Of a stretch of DNA of 64,000 nt, positions 43,245-54,300 are shown one piece after another. The notes under the pieces were generated by a model. That model was not told the origin of the DNA, did no database searches, and saw only the letters and a program-made list of their open reading frames with translations. The translations under genes were made by a program, and so were the position numbers. The first letter of the stretch is position 1. Each line of letters begins with the position of its first letter. Origin of the DNA: Mariniflexile litorale (GTDB lineage: Bacteria > Bacteroidota > Bacteroidia > Flavobacteriales > Flavobacteriaceae); NCBI RefSeq assembly GCF_031128465.2, contig NZ_CP155618.1, positions 691,501 to 755,500 of the forward strand, written 5' to 3'.

Positions 43245-45197
43245 CTACTTAAACTTTAAAATTCCTTTTTGCAACCATTCAACATAGGTGTCTACATCGG
43301 GCGTGTAACCTACTGGAGTAATCAAATTTTCTTCATTATGGTCCATTAATACATAAAACGGTTGTGAGTTAGCTTTGTACCTAATAGTTTGTAACTCGCT
43401 CCATTTTTGTCCAATATATTTCAACTTTTTCCCTGGCTTTAATTTGGATTCGGTAACTTCATGAGCTTCTAAAGGGCGTTTGTCATCAACATACAATGAT
43501 ATTAATACGATATCGTTTTTAAGAATATTAAGTACTTCTGGTTTAGGCCACACGTTTTGCTCCATTTTTCTACAGTTTACACAGGCCCAACCTGTAAAAT
43601 CTATCATAACAGGTTTGCCGACTTCTTTTGCATATGCGAGCCCTTTATCATAATCATTAAAGGCTAAAATGTCGTGTGGTGCTAATAAATGCGCGCCATC
43701 TGGTAAACCTTCATGAGAATCTAAAACGGAGGCTGTACCCATTTTTGAAAAACCAACCCCGTATGGCGATTCGCTATATTCTAACGGTGGTGGGAAGGCA
43801 CTTATTAAATTTAAAGGTGCTCCCCAAAGTCCTGGTATCATATAAATAGTAAATGATAAAACAACAAGCCCTAAACTGAGTCTTCCAACAGAAATATGGG
43901 TTAAGGGCGAATCGTGTGGTAATTGTATTTTTCCGAATAAATAAAATGCTAATGCTCCAAAAATGGCTATCCAAATGGCTAAAAATACTTCACGCTCTAA
44001 CAAGTGTGCTTGAAGTACTAAATCGGCTTGTGATAAGAATTTAAAAGCTAAGGCTAATTCTAAAAACCCAAGTACGACTTTCACGGTGTTTAACCAACCA
44101 CCAGACTTTGGTAATGAATTTAACCAACCTGGGAATGCAGCAAATAAAGCAAAAGGTAAAGCGATAGCTAGTGAAAAGCCTAGCATGCCAATTATAGGAG
44201 CTAAACCACCTTTAGAGGCAGCTTCAACCAACAAGGTTCCAACGATAGGACCGGTACATGAAAATGAAACTATAGCCAATGCTAGTGCCATAAAAAAGAT
44301 GCCTATCAATCCGCCTCTATCAGCTTGTGAATCTACTTTATTTGCCCAAGAATTTGGTAGCATAATCTCAAATGCACCTAAAAAGGATACCGCAAAAATG
44401 ACTAACAGTAAAAAGAATATAATATTAAACCATACGTTGGTTGCCAGTGCGTTTAATGCATCGGCACCAAATATACCAGTGACAGCAGTTCCTAATAATA
44501 CATAAATAACAATGATACAAATTCCGTAAATAATAGCGTTTCTTATTCCTGCTGCTTTGGTTTTGCTCTGTTTGGTAAAGAAACTCACCGTCATAGGAAT
44601 CATAGGAAACACACAAGGTGTTAACAAGGCTGCAAATCCTGACAAGAATGCTATGAAAAAGATAGACCAAAGTCCTTTGTGAGACTCATCATTCGTTATT
44701 GAATCTGCATTATCTAAAATAGTTTCATTTGAATTTACGACTGCTTCATCAGAAAGTATGAATACCAAATCGACTTCGGTTGGTGGTAGGCACCTACTAT
44801 CATCGCAAACCATAAACTCTACAAAAGCATTGATGCTTTTAATATCACTCTCTACAATCACTTTTTGTTTGAAAATCGCCGACTTTTCGAAGAATTTAAT
44901 CTTCATTCCAAAAACTGGATCATCAATAGTATGGCCTTCTTCTTCTGAAGTGTTTCCAACGATATTGAAACCTCCTTCGCTATCATCATAAGTAAAGGTA
45001 GTGGCAATGGGTCCATTTTCTGGGACATTTTGTGAATATAAATGCCATCCAGATTCTATAGTTGCCTTAGATGTTAATTCGTACTCGGTATCTGATAGTT
45101 TTTCAACACTTGTCGTCCATTTTACAGGTTCAAGAATTTGGGAGTGACCTGTTAGTGATAGGATTAAAACACTTAATAGGAAAAGAAACTGCCTCAT
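43245..45197 (-). CDS. dsbD: Thiol:disulfide interchange protein DsbD
   Basis: This 650-residue inner-membrane protein carries electrons from cytosolic thioredoxin to the periplasm. A signal peptide precedes an nDsbD domain (about 20-150, Cys131 and Cys136). The eight-helix DsbD core has the redox cysteines Cys195 ([12 protein letters not shown]) and Cys314 ([10 protein letters not shown]). A C-terminal thioredoxin domain has Cys539-V-N-Cys542. All expected redox residues are present. It is coupled 13 bp after a second, standalone nDsbD gene. Confidence 0.95.
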   Translation of the reverse strand: MRQFLFLLSVLILSLTGHSQILEPVKWTTSVEKLSDTEYELTSKATIESGWHLYSQNVPENGPIATTFTYDDSEGGFNIVGNTSEEEGHTIDDPVFGMKIKFFEKSAIFKQKVIVESDIKSINAFVEFMVCDDSRCLPPTEVDLVFILSDEAVVNSNETILDNADSITNDESHKGLWSIFFIAFLSGFAALLTPCVFPMIPMTVSFFTKQSKTKAAGIRNAIIYGICIIVIYVLLGTAVTGIFGADALNALATNVWFNIIFFLLLVIFAVSFLGAFEIMLPNSWANKVDSQADRGGLIGIFFMALALAIVSFSCTGPIVGTLLVEAASKGGLAPIIGMLGFSLAIALPFALFAAFPGWLNSLPKSGGWLNTVKVVLGFLELALAFKFLSQADLVLQAHLLEREVFLAIWIAIFGALAFYLFGKIQLPHDSPLTHISVGRLSLGLVVLSFTIYMIPGLWGAPLNLISAFPPPLEYSESPYGVGFSKMGTASVLDSHEGLPDGAHLLAPHDILAFNDYDKGLAYAKEVGKPVMIDFTGWACVNCRKMEQNVWPKPEVLNILKNDIVLISLYVDDKRPLEAHEVTESKLKPGKKLKYIGQKWSELQTIRYKANSQPFYVLMDHNEENLITPVGYTPDVDTYVEWLQKGILKFK

Positions 45198-45210
45198 TTT
45201 ATGATATTGT

Positions 45211-45654
45211 TTATTTGATGTTGAATACTAAATCTACTTCGGTAGGTATACATTTACTGTCGTCGCAAACCATAAACTCAACGGTTGCGTCTACTTTAAA
45301 GGGCGCTTTTGCTTTTAATTTAATACGCTGTTTAAATGATGCTTTATTTTCGAAGAATTTAATCTTCATACCAAAAATAGGATCATCAATCGTAACTCCT
45401 TTTTCTTCAACGGTATTTCCTTTTTTAAGATAATTAGCGTTGCCTTTAAATATAAAACTTGTGGCAATAGGACCATCTTCTGGAACATTTTGAGAATATA
45501 AATGCCAATGAGATTCTATAGTTGCAGTTGCAACCAATTCATACTCGGTATCTGAAATTTTAGAAACTGATGTTGACCATTTTACCGGCTCTAGAATTTG
45601 GGCTTGTAAAATGCTAAAAGCGAAAAGAGTAAAAAGAAATATGACTTTTTTCAT
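45211..45654 (-). CDS. Standalone nDsbD-domain protein
   Basis: The start is ATG 45654 ([18 protein letters not shown] signal peptide), giving 147 residues. A longer frame to 45711 overlaps the M16 gene. The whole mature protein is one nDsbD domain with cysteines 130 and 135 (VCDDSKC). It is closely similar to the N-terminal domain of the DsbD encoded next to it, sharing [25 protein letters not shown] and [12 protein letters not shown]. It is therefore a tandem duplicate, and probably a periplasmic electron carrier fed by the DsbD core. Confidence 0.85.
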   Translation of the reverse strand: MKKVIFLFTLFAFSILQAQILEPVKWSTSVSKISDTEYELVATATIESHWHLYSQNVPEDGPIATSFIFKGNANYLKKGNTVEEKGVTIDDPIFGMKIKFFENKASFKQRIKLKAKAPFKVDATVEFMVCDDSKCIPTEVDLVFNIK

Positions 45655-45664
45655 GTGTGTAAAT

Positions 45665-48475
45665 TTATTGTTTTGGTTTGAATACAACTTCGTACGATTT
45701 TCCACCATCAAGCACTTGTTTTGCGATTTCTTGAATGTCTTTTTTAGACATTCTGTTCACAATGTTTTCAAAGTTTTTAGGGTCGTTTATGTTTTCGTTA
45801 TACCTAAAGTAAGACGTAAGTACTTGCATATCATACCCGTTTTTATCTTTTGCTTGTTCGCGTTCTTTTATAAAATTTGTTCTTGTTTTATTTAGATCCT
45901 CCTCTTTAATATCGCCCTCAGCTATTTTTTGAAGCTCTGCATTCACTATTTCAACTAAATTATCTGCCATGTCTGGGTTGCAATCAAAACGAAAAGACAC
46001 GTAAGCTTGTGATTTTGGTTCTCTAGAGAAGCTAGCATTTGCTCTTGGACTGTACGCACCACCTTCTGATTCTCTTACGGTTTCCGTAAGGCGGAGTTGT
46101 AAAATATCTCCTAAAACATTCGTGTAAATAGCGTTATTTTTAGTGTATGGCATTTCCTTTTTGTAGGCTATATTAACAGATGCCTTAGGGTCTTCCATGT
46201 TTAAATAAATGTCTTCATCTATGGTGTTTGATATCCATTCGGAATCATTGTCTTTATAATTCTCTTTTGTGTTTTTAGTCGGCAGACTAGCTAAATAAGT
46301 TTCTAAAAGAGGTTTTAATTGGTTCTCTTTAACATCCCCTACGATAAAAAACTCAAAATCTGAAGCATCGGCAAAGCGGTCTTTGTATATAGTCTGTATC
46401 TTTTCAAATGAAATATCTTTAGCATAATCTTGGTTAAAAATACGCTCTTTCGGATTGTTTTTTCCATACAACGCTACTGTTAAACTATCTCGCATCTTTT
46501 CACCAATGTCTTTACTTCTTCTAACAATGTAGTTGTTTATATTGCTTTCTAAAACTTTAAATGCTTCCTCATCAAAACGGGGTTTCACAAAATATACATG
46601 CGCTAATTGCAACATAGTTTCTACATCTTTTGTATTTGATCCGCCAGAAAGCGATTCGTTTATGTTTCCTAAACTTGTTCTAACACTTGCTGTTTTTCCT
46701 GCCAAGACCTTCTTTAAATCGGTTGCTGTAAACTCTCCCAATCCAGACATTTGAACTAAGTTACCAACTAAACTTGCCGATGGCAAATCTGCATCATTTA
46801 AAAGCGAAGTACCACCACAACTAATAGCATTTAAAGATACTTTATCTTTTTCTTTATCTACAAATTTGTAATGCACTTTAATACCATTACTTAAAAGAAA
46901 CGTGGTAGCATCTATCTTTTTATTATGACTTGATTTGGAAATTTTACCTGCTTTAATGTTTAAGCCAGAAATTAATGTTTTACCTTCTAAAGCTTCAGTA
47001 TAAGGTTGTATGGATGCATCATTTTCTACTTCAGAAATAATAGTTTTTGCTTGCGCTTCTGTTAAATTATCTTGCCCTTCAACTCCTGTAACATTTAAAA
47101 ACCTATTACTCTTAGCGTATAAGCGTTGTATAGTACTATGTAACTCTTCTGCAGTAATTGTATTTAATATGTCTTTCGCAATTTCATACTCCTTTTCTAC
47201 ATCTGTAATAGTTGTATTTGATAAGAAATTATTTTGAATACCTCGCTCTATTTGAGCATGACTGATATCTTCTTTCTTAGCTATTTGGTTTTCATAAGAT
47301 GTTTTTATTTCAGAAATAGATCTTTCTATTTCAGATGGAATGTATCCATAATTAACAGCTCTTACAATTTCTGTTAAAACTTCTCTAAATGCCTCCTTTT
47401 GCATATTTGGCTTAGGTGAAATTGCGATACCAAAAGAGTTGGATGTTTTAGACAAACTTCCGTAACCTATATATGCGCCTAAAAAATTTGCATCAGGTTT
47501 TTGAGATTTTTCTGAAATTCTGGCATATAATATTTTTGTTGCCATCAATTCTAACAATGTGCGTTTTAAATCGGCTACCGTTTCGGTTTCTAACGATTTT
47601 TTATGACGAATTCCAAAATTTAAACTAGCTGTTGAAATTTCAGGATCTGTAGCCAAACTATACAACATTTCTGTATTTTCTGGAATTTCTACAACAAAAC
47701 GTTCCTTTGGATTATTTACTGCTGGAATTTCTGAAAAACTAGCGATTATTTTTTTCTCAATGTCATCCACATTTACATCTCCTATAACAGCTATAGCTTG
47801 TAAATCGGTACGATACCAATCGTGATAAAAATCTCTTAAAGCCTTGTATTCAAAATTCTCAACCACAGACATTAATCCTATAGGTAATCTATCGGCATAT
47901 TTTGAGTGGTTAAATGTAATAGGTAAACTTGTTTTGTATAAACGCATTTGTCCGTTTTGGCGGGTACGCCATTCTTCTTTTATTACACCGCGTTCTGCAT
48001 CTATTTCTTCATCAGTTAGCAATAAGTAGTTAGACCAATCTTTTAATACCATCAAACAAGTATCTACTAAACCATCTTTGGTTGGAATGTTGCTTAAATT
48101 ATAAACAGTTTCATCAAACCCTGTATAAGCATTGATATCTTTTCCAAATACCGCTCCATGCTTTTGAAGTGTATTTAATATCCCTTTTCCAGGAAAATTC
48201 TCGGTACCATTAAATGCCATATGCTCTAAAAAATGCGCTAAACCCTGTTGGTTATCATTTTCTAATACGGAACCCACATTTTGAATAATATAGTAACTAG
48301 CTGCATCTTTTACCACATCGGTACTTTTTATGTAGTAAGTCATTCCATTAGGTAAAACTCCTTTTTTGATTGTTTCATCTACAGGCAAAGGCTCACTATA
48401 ATTGATGGATTGTGCGACACCCTTTGTTGTTAGTAAAACAAAAAGGACCATTGATAAAGTTAAAATGTGTTTCAT
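45665..48475 (-). CDS. M16-family zinc metallopeptidase
   Basis: This 936-residue exported peptidase (signal peptide ending near TKGVAQ) is of the insulinase/pitrilysin type. The inverted zinc motif HxxEH is H81-F-L-E84-H85, followed by the downstream GVIKEEW glutamate. The length fits two M16 halves, of which the second lacks the zinc motif. It probably degrades peptides in the periplasm. It opens the tight operon M16-nDsbD-DsbD-aminotransferase, with 10 bp to the next start. Confidence 0.93.
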   Translation of the reverse strand: MKHILTLSMVLFVLLTTKGVAQSINYSEPLPVDETIKKGVLPNGMTYYIKSTDVVKDAASYYIIQNVGSVLENDNQQGLAHFLEHMAFNGTENFPGKGILNTLQKHGAVFGKDINAYTGFDETVYNLSNIPTKDGLVDTCLMVLKDWSNYLLLTDEEIDAERGVIKEEWRTRQNGQMRLYKTSLPITFNHSKYADRLPIGLMSVVENFEYKALRDFYHDWYRTDLQAIAVIGDVNVDDIEKKIIASFSEIPAVNNPKERFVVEIPENTEMLYSLATDPEISTASLNFGIRHKKSLETETVADLKRTLLELMATKILYARISEKSQKPDANFLGAYIGYGSLSKTSNSFGIAISPKPNMQKEAFREVLTEIVRAVNYGYIPSEIERSISEIKTSYENQIAKKEDISHAQIERGIQNNFLSNTTITDVEKEYEIAKDILNTITAEELHSTIQRLYAKSNRFLNVTGVEGQDNLTEAQAKTIISEVENDASIQPYTEALEGKTLISGLNIKAGKISKSSHNKKIDATTFLLSNGIKVHYKFVDKEKDKVSLNAISCGGTSLLNDADLPSASLVGNLVQMSGLGEFTATDLKKVLAGKTASVRTSLGNINESLSGGSNTKDVETMLQLAHVYFVKPRFDEEAFKVLESNINNYIVRRSKDIGEKMRDSLTVALYGKNNPKERIFNQDYAKDISFEKIQTIYKDRFADASDFEFFIVGDVKENQLKPLLETYLASLPTKNTKENYKDNDSEWISNTIDEDIYLNMEDPKASVNIAYKKEMPYTKNNAIYTNVLGDILQLRLTETVRESEGGAYSPRANASFSREPKSQAYVSFRFDCNPDMADNLVEIVNAELQKIAEGDIKEEDLNKTRTNFIKEREQAKDKNGYDMQVLTSYFRYNENINDPKNFENIVNRMSKKDIQEIAKQVLDGGKSYEVVFKPKQ

Positions 48476-48554
48476 GTAAATTTCTCTATTTTATAGATTT
48501 GACTAAATTATAATTTTAAACAGTCTTTATGACCTATTTAGGATAGTTTTAATA

Positions 48555-48585
48555 AAATAAGGACTGATTCAAACAGCCCTTATTT
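48555..48585 (-). terminator. Probable terminator after the TlpA-like gene
   Basis: An inverted repeat (AAATAAGG-A-CTG / CAG-C-CCTTATTT, one internal mismatch, 7-nt loop) has T-rich flanks on both strands. It lies between the tlpA-like stop at 48717 and the M16 start at 48475 and probably ends the ECF-susCD-tlpA transcript. Confidence 0.6.
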
Positions 48586-48716
48586 TTTATAAATCTTCTT
48601 TACTAGAAATATAAACGAGTGAATAACTCAAATAATAAAGAAGCGCTTCTTTGTGCTACATTTATAAGATAAGACGAATAAACAATTATCATACCTATTA
48701 ATAAAATGTTAAAAAT

Positions 48717-49865
48717 TTATTTTTCAAATATTTTAGCTAGATTTTCTTCTAATGTGTACCCTCTTAAATTGGTTGTTATAATACGTCCTTCTGGATCAAT
48801 AAGAAGATTTCTAGGGATGGATTTTACATCGTATAATCGAGCTACTTCATTATCAAAACCTTTTAAATCTGACACATGCGACCAAGGAAGGTTCTCTTGT
48901 TTAATAGCATTTAGCCAAGCGTCTCTTTTAGTATCTAAAGACACTGCTAGTATGTTAAAACCTTTGTCGTGATATTTTTTGTAAGCCATAACTAAATTAG
49001 GGTTTTCAGCTCTACATGGACCACACCATGAAGCCCAAAAATCTAACAATAAATATTTTCCTCTAAAATCTGATAATTTAATTGGATTACCATTTTCATC
49101 GTTTTGAGTAAAATCTATAGCTAGTTCTCCAATATCAACACGCTTTTTATTTAAATTTTCTAAAAACTCTAACCCTAATATACTGCTACGGTGTTCTAAA
49201 GGAAGTCTTTTAAAATAGGGAATTAAATCACTTTCCTCATAGCCTTTTTGCGCAAATTCATTTAATGTTTTTAAACTAATGTATGACTTAGGATTTTTAT
49301 CTATAAAATTAAAAAGCAAAGAATCTCTATATTTTATTCTTTTATTAAGAATAGCGGCCTTTTCTAATACCAATACTTTCTTTTTTTCTTCAGAAACTTC
49401 ATTTTTAATAGATTCAGTTATTGAATTGTATTCATCATCATATTTTTTGGGACCATAAAGTATTTCTGACTGTAATTTAAACTCTGTATTTAATTTTGAA
49501 CCCGTAATAATAGCATTTTTAACGGTATCTTTAATACTTACTAGAATATTCCCTTTCTCAAGGTACATAGACAGAAAACCACTCCAGTTTTTTAAATCTT
49601 TAATACCATTACCTTCTTTACTTAAAACTAAGAAAACTTGCTTTGGTTCAGGTATTTCTCCTTCAAAACTAAATTTGTTGTTTTTTAAACTAGCAGAATC
49701 TATAATAGTTTCTGAGTTTACTTTCATTAATGAATTTAACAGATAAACCTTAGCATTTGGACTATCCAAATCATTTATTTTTACAGTTAGATTATAATTT
49801 TTTTTTGAACACCCCTGCAATGAAACTGTGAGTATTATTAATAGGATACTTTTTCTTATTATCAT
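48717..49865 (-). CDS. TlpA-like thioredoxin lipoprotein with DUF4369
   Basis: The start is ATG 49865 (MIIRKSILLIILTVSLQGC, lipobox Cys19), giving 382 residues. The N-terminal half resembles DUF4369 (about residues 25-130). The C-terminal half is a TlpA/AhpC-type thioredoxin with FWASWCGPC, redox cysteines 281 and 284, and the cis-Pro region SIPRNLLIDPEG. It is a periplasm-facing disulfide reductase, probably linked to DsbD encoded downstream. It is encoded 80 bp after susD in the ECF-controlled run. Confidence 0.92.
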   Translation of the reverse strand: MIIRKSILLIILTVSLQGCSKKNYNLTVKINDLDSPNAKVYLLNSLMKVNSETIIDSASLKNNKFSFEGEIPEPKQVFLVLSKEGNGIKDLKNWSGFLSMYLEKGNILVSIKDTVKNAIITGSKLNTEFKLQSEILYGPKKYDDEYNSITESIKNEVSEEKKKVLVLEKAAILNKRIKYRDSLLFNFIDKNPKSYISLKTLNEFAQKGYEESDLIPYFKRLPLEHRSSILGLEFLENLNKKRVDIGELAIDFTQNDENGNPIKLSDFRGKYLLLDFWASWCGPCRAENPNLVMAYKKYHDKGFNILAVSLDTKRDAWLNAIKQENLPWSHVSDLKGFDNEVARLYDVKSIPRNLLIDPEGRIITTNLRGYTLEENLAKIFEK

Positions 49866-49945
49866 CTTTTTATTTTTATGAATTAAGCACATACTGTTTA
49901 TTAAAACAGTATGAAACTTTAAAATTATTTGCCCCCCATCCATGC

Positions 49946-51307
49946 TTACAGATTGGGGTTTTGTTGAGTATCTTTAAAAGGAATAGGATAAATAGCAGCC
50001 TTTGAAGTCCATCCAGGTTTGTTTGCTCCAAAAACAGCATCGGCTTGCCCCAATCTTTTTACATCAAACCAACGGTGTCCCCATTCTCCAAAAAGCTCTC
50101 TCATTCTTTCAGTATAAATATCTTGAAGCATCGCTGTTTTTGTTGTTGCTTCCGTTCCTAGTAATCCTGCTCTTGAACGAATCGTATTTAAATCCGATTC
50201 TGCACTATTAAGCCCTGTAATATTATCTTGCTGCGCTCTAGCTTCTGCTCTTATTAAATACATTTCGGCCAATCTTAATACAATATTTGCTTCAGCAGTT
50301 GATGGTCCAGTGGTATTTGAATATGCTTTATACTTATGTGGCCCGTTCAAGGTTGGTGTTAACCATGCAGCTCTTCTAGCATCACTAGTTGTAATTTTAC
50401 TTGCCACAAAAGAACTAAGTCTGTAAGATGGATTGTTTACATTAGAGCCTGTTAAGCCTACATTTGCATATCTATTTGCACCTGCATTTGTTAATTGAAA
50501 AATACTTTCATTAGAATTGGCATAAAATACTTGGTTTAGAGGTGGTAATCCATAAAAGCCTGCACCTATAACTGTATTTGCTTGTTTTTCTGCTTCTTCC
50601 CAATTTTCTTGATATAGCATGACTCTTGCCAATAATGCAGTTGCAACCCATTTGTTAACCCGAGTTCTTTTTCCTGCCGCTGTGTAAAGCTCACTACTCA
50701 ATTCTGTTTGTGCATCCTGTAAATCATCTACTATTTGAATATAAATATCGGTTGATGATGAGCGTGGTAACAATCTATTAACTTCATAATTTGTTCCTAA
50801 AACAAGAGGAACATCACCCCAAAGATTCACCAAGTAAAAATAGCAGAATGCTCTCATAAATTTAGCTTCCCCTATTAATTGAGTTTTAGTTTCTTCAGAT
50901 AAACCAGTTGATTTGGAAACGTTGATAATAAGATTATTAGATTGATAAATAATATTATAATAACCTCTCCACATACCAGAAATAGTACTACTTGTTGGAT
51001 CAATTGAATTGGTTGCAAATGATAATTGTTCTACATTATACGAAGCTCTTTCCAATTCATCAGAAGATAATCCAACATAGGTAAATAGGTTGGTTATAGC
51101 ACTATTTGATGTTGTATAGGCATAGATACCTTTCATTGCCGATTGCGCTGTAGCTTCACTTGAAAACACCTCTTCTGTATTAATTAAATCTGGAGGTAAA
51201 TCCACATCAACAAAATCATCACAACTCGTATTGAAAATTAAAAATAGGCTATAAATTAGTATATATTTAGTAGAATGTATTGATATTCTTTTATTATTTA
51301 TTTTCAT
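49946..51307 (-). CDS. susD: SusD/RagB-family lipoprotein (ECF-linked)
   Basis: The start at ATG 51307 gives 453 residues with a lipobox at Cys29 (FNTSC). The upstream extension to 51355 overlaps the susC end. SusD features include AKFMRAFCYFYLVNLWGDVPL near residues 129-149, LRLAEMYLIRAEAR and the C-terminal RMRELFGEWGHRWFDVKRLG. It is the ligand-binding partner of the STN-containing SusC 19 bp upstream. With no glycosidase nearby, the ligand may be a peptide rather than a glycan. Confidence 0.94.
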   Translation of the reverse strand: MKINNKRISIHSTKYILIYSLFLIFNTSCDDFVDVDLPPDLINTEEVFSSEATAQSAMKGIYAYTTSNSAITNLFTYVGLSSDELERASYNVEQLSFATNSIDPTSSTISGMWRGYYNIIYQSNNLIINVSKSTGLSEETKTQLIGEAKFMRAFCYFYLVNLWGDVPLVLGTNYEVNRLLPRSSSTDIYIQIVDDLQDAQTELSSELYTAAGKRTRVNKWVATALLARVMLYQENWEEAEKQANTVIGAGFYGLPPLNQVFYANSNESIFQLTNAGANRYANVGLTGSNVNNPSYRLSSFVASKITTSDARRAAWLTPTLNGPHKYKAYSNTTGPSTAEANIVLRLAEMYLIRAEARAQQDNITGLNSAESDLNTIRSRAGLLGTEATTKTAMLQDIYTERMRELFGEWGHRWFDVKRLGQADAVFGANKPGWTSKAAIYPIPFKDTQQNPNL

Positions 51308-51326
51308 AACTATTAAATTTAAAAAG

Positions 51327-54300
51327 TTAAAAAGAAATTTGAGCACCCATAACAATAGTGCGTAAAGGAGGTAGTCTATTTAAAGTAGCCGTTTCAGGAT
51401 CACCTGCTTTATAAGGTGTTATTGTTAATAGATTTTGTGCTTGGGAATAAATTCGCAAAGCACTAACACCTAACCCCTTTAACGTTTTCTCTGGAAGATT
51501 GTACGACAACGAGATATTTTTCAAACGAATAAATGAAACATCTGTATATTGAAGATCTGAAAAATAAGCGGGTATATGCCCCCCATTTAAATTGTACAAA
51601 TCTAAAAATGACGCCGTAGTGGTAAACTTTTGAATATCTGCTATATCACCTGGGTTTTGCCATCTATCTAAAACAACCGCTGGGTAATTTATTCCTGCAG
51701 CACCCACAGGACTGGTAAAACTTGTATAGGAACCAATCCAGTTTCTTCCCATTTGTTTTCTAAACTGCAATAAAAAATCTAAAGAGACTCCTTTGTATGT
51801 GATGTTATTTTGAAGCCCTCCGTAAAAGTCAGGATCTGTATCAAGTTGTGATCTAAAATCACCATCTACTAACGCAGCCTCGAAACTACCATTATCATTA
51901 TAATCCTCTAATAAATATAATCCCGTATCAGGGTCTACACCTATTACGTGGCCTGCAATAATTGTATTAAGCGATTCTCCAATAGTATAATTGCTGTTAT
52001 ATGTAGACTCTTCTAAGCCAGGAAACCTTTTTAGTTTATTACTAGGAAGTGTGATGTTGAAATTAGTCGTCCAACTAAAATTTCTGCTTCGAATGTTATT
52101 TGAACTAATCAATAGTTCTAAACCTTGGTTTTGAACAAGCACGTCATTTAAATTGTTAACTACTGAAGTATAACCTGTAATACCTGGCAAAGGGTAACTT
52201 ACTAATGGATCGGAAGAATTGTTTCTATACCAAGATGCCGAAAATTGTAAATTATCTTTTAAAACATTAAAATCTATTGCGACTTCTGTTTTTATGTTTT
52301 TTTCCCAATGCAATGTAGAAGTGAATAAAGACGATGGTGTTAACGCTACGTCTCCTTCGTAACTACCTGTGCTAAAACCCACCCCATAAACATCTTGATA
52401 CTTATAATCGCTTATTTTATCGTTTCCGGTAATACCATAACTAGCACGTAATTTTGCAAAACTTATAAAAGACATTTGTTTTATAAAAGATTCATTACTT
52501 AGTATCCAAGCAGCACCAACAGCACCAAAGTTTGAAAACCTAAAATCAGGACCAAAACGGCTAGAGCCGTCTCTTCTACCAGACAAATTCAAAATATATT
52601 TATCAGCGTGGTTATAATTAATACGCCCAAAGAAAGCACCATATTTATATTCTGAAAAAGTACTTGTTGGAATATTAAACATGTTAGGAGTCACTACCGA
52701 AAGGCTTCCTATTTGGTCATCATCTCCATAACCACTAATAGAAATTGTATAGCCTTTACGTTCTTGACTTTGGTAAGTACCTCCAACCAATGTACTTAAT
52801 GTTCCTTTTCCAAAAGATTTGTTATATTCTAATTGTGGCTCCCAAATCCAACTTTTAAAAGAGCTATCTCCAAATAAATAAGCACCATCTGTTCCTGTTC
52901 TATTAAGTGGGTTTATAGCTGTAGATGGGGTGATTCTGTTTTCTTCAGAGGTTATAAGATTATAGCCTAAACTACTTTTTAAAATTAAATTAGGAAATAG
53001 TTTATACGACAACACTGCATTTCCATTAAGCGTTGTAGACCTTGCTTCATATTTTTTAAGTAAGTATGATAATGGATTATCCGATTTATATCCGCCTTCA
53101 TTCCATGCTAGATCACCATTTTCTTCATATAACTTATAATTTGGAGCTAGAGATAGGGCAAAAGAAAGGTCTGATGATGAACTTGTATTAAGTGTTGAAG
53201 CATAACTAGCAGAAAAAGAACCCGTGAATTTTTTATTAGGTGTTGTTGTAGTAACATTAAACCTTCCTGAAAATCGACTATTTGGAAGATTACCTGGAAC
53301 CACTGTCGTTTCTTTATGGTAGGCACCCCCTAAAATAAATTGTGTTAATTCATTTCCTCCTGATAACGATGCTTGTACATCTGTTGTATAAGCTGTACCA
53401 CCTATTAATTGCTTCGCTAGGTTATTATCTCTTAAAGTATCATACTGTGCTAAGTCGTAAACCTTATTTCTTGTAGAAAGACTGGTACTATTTGCCATAG
53501 CATCCAAATCTAACCCATCATTTTTTAATGCTTCTTTTCGCATAGCCACATACTCTTTAGTGGTTAGCATATCGGGTAATGGAGCAACACTTACACCATT
53601 AGATACACTAATATCAAACTTAGGAGCTCCCTTTTTTCCTTTTTTGGTGGTAATTAAAACAACTCCACTCGCCCCCCTACTTCCATAAATAGCGGTTGCA
53701 TCGGCATCTTTTAAAATCTCAACACTTTCTATATCTCCTATATTTAAGCTATACAAAGGACTTAAACCACTTAATGATGAAGCACTTATGGCAGATTGTA
53801 ATTGATTTATATACTCATTTCCATTTGCCATTGGCACATTATCAATAATATACAAGGGAGCATCTGAAGCACCGTTTATTCTATCTATTTGTGTTCTTCC
53901 CCTTATTTGAACTTCAAAAGCTGCTCCAGGGTTTCCGCTAGATTGAGTAATTTCCACTCCAGGAACCCTTCCTTGCAATGCTGCCATTGGGTCTGCCGTT
54001 GGTGTATTGCTTATTTCTTTGCTTGTAACCTTACTTATATTTCCGGTTTTTAAACGCTCGGTAGTGGAATAATAACCTGCATTTATGGTTACTTCTCCTA
54101 ATTCATCAATACTTTCTTTTAGGGTAATATTAATAACAGTTTGGTTATTTACTGATATTTCTTGACTTTCAAAACCTAAAGAAGAAAATACTAAAACATT
54201 TTCAGCGTTTGGTACTTTTATACTATATCTACCATCAAAATCTGTAGCTGTCCCTGTATAAGTACCTTTAATTAATATGGTAACTCCCGCAATTGGTACA

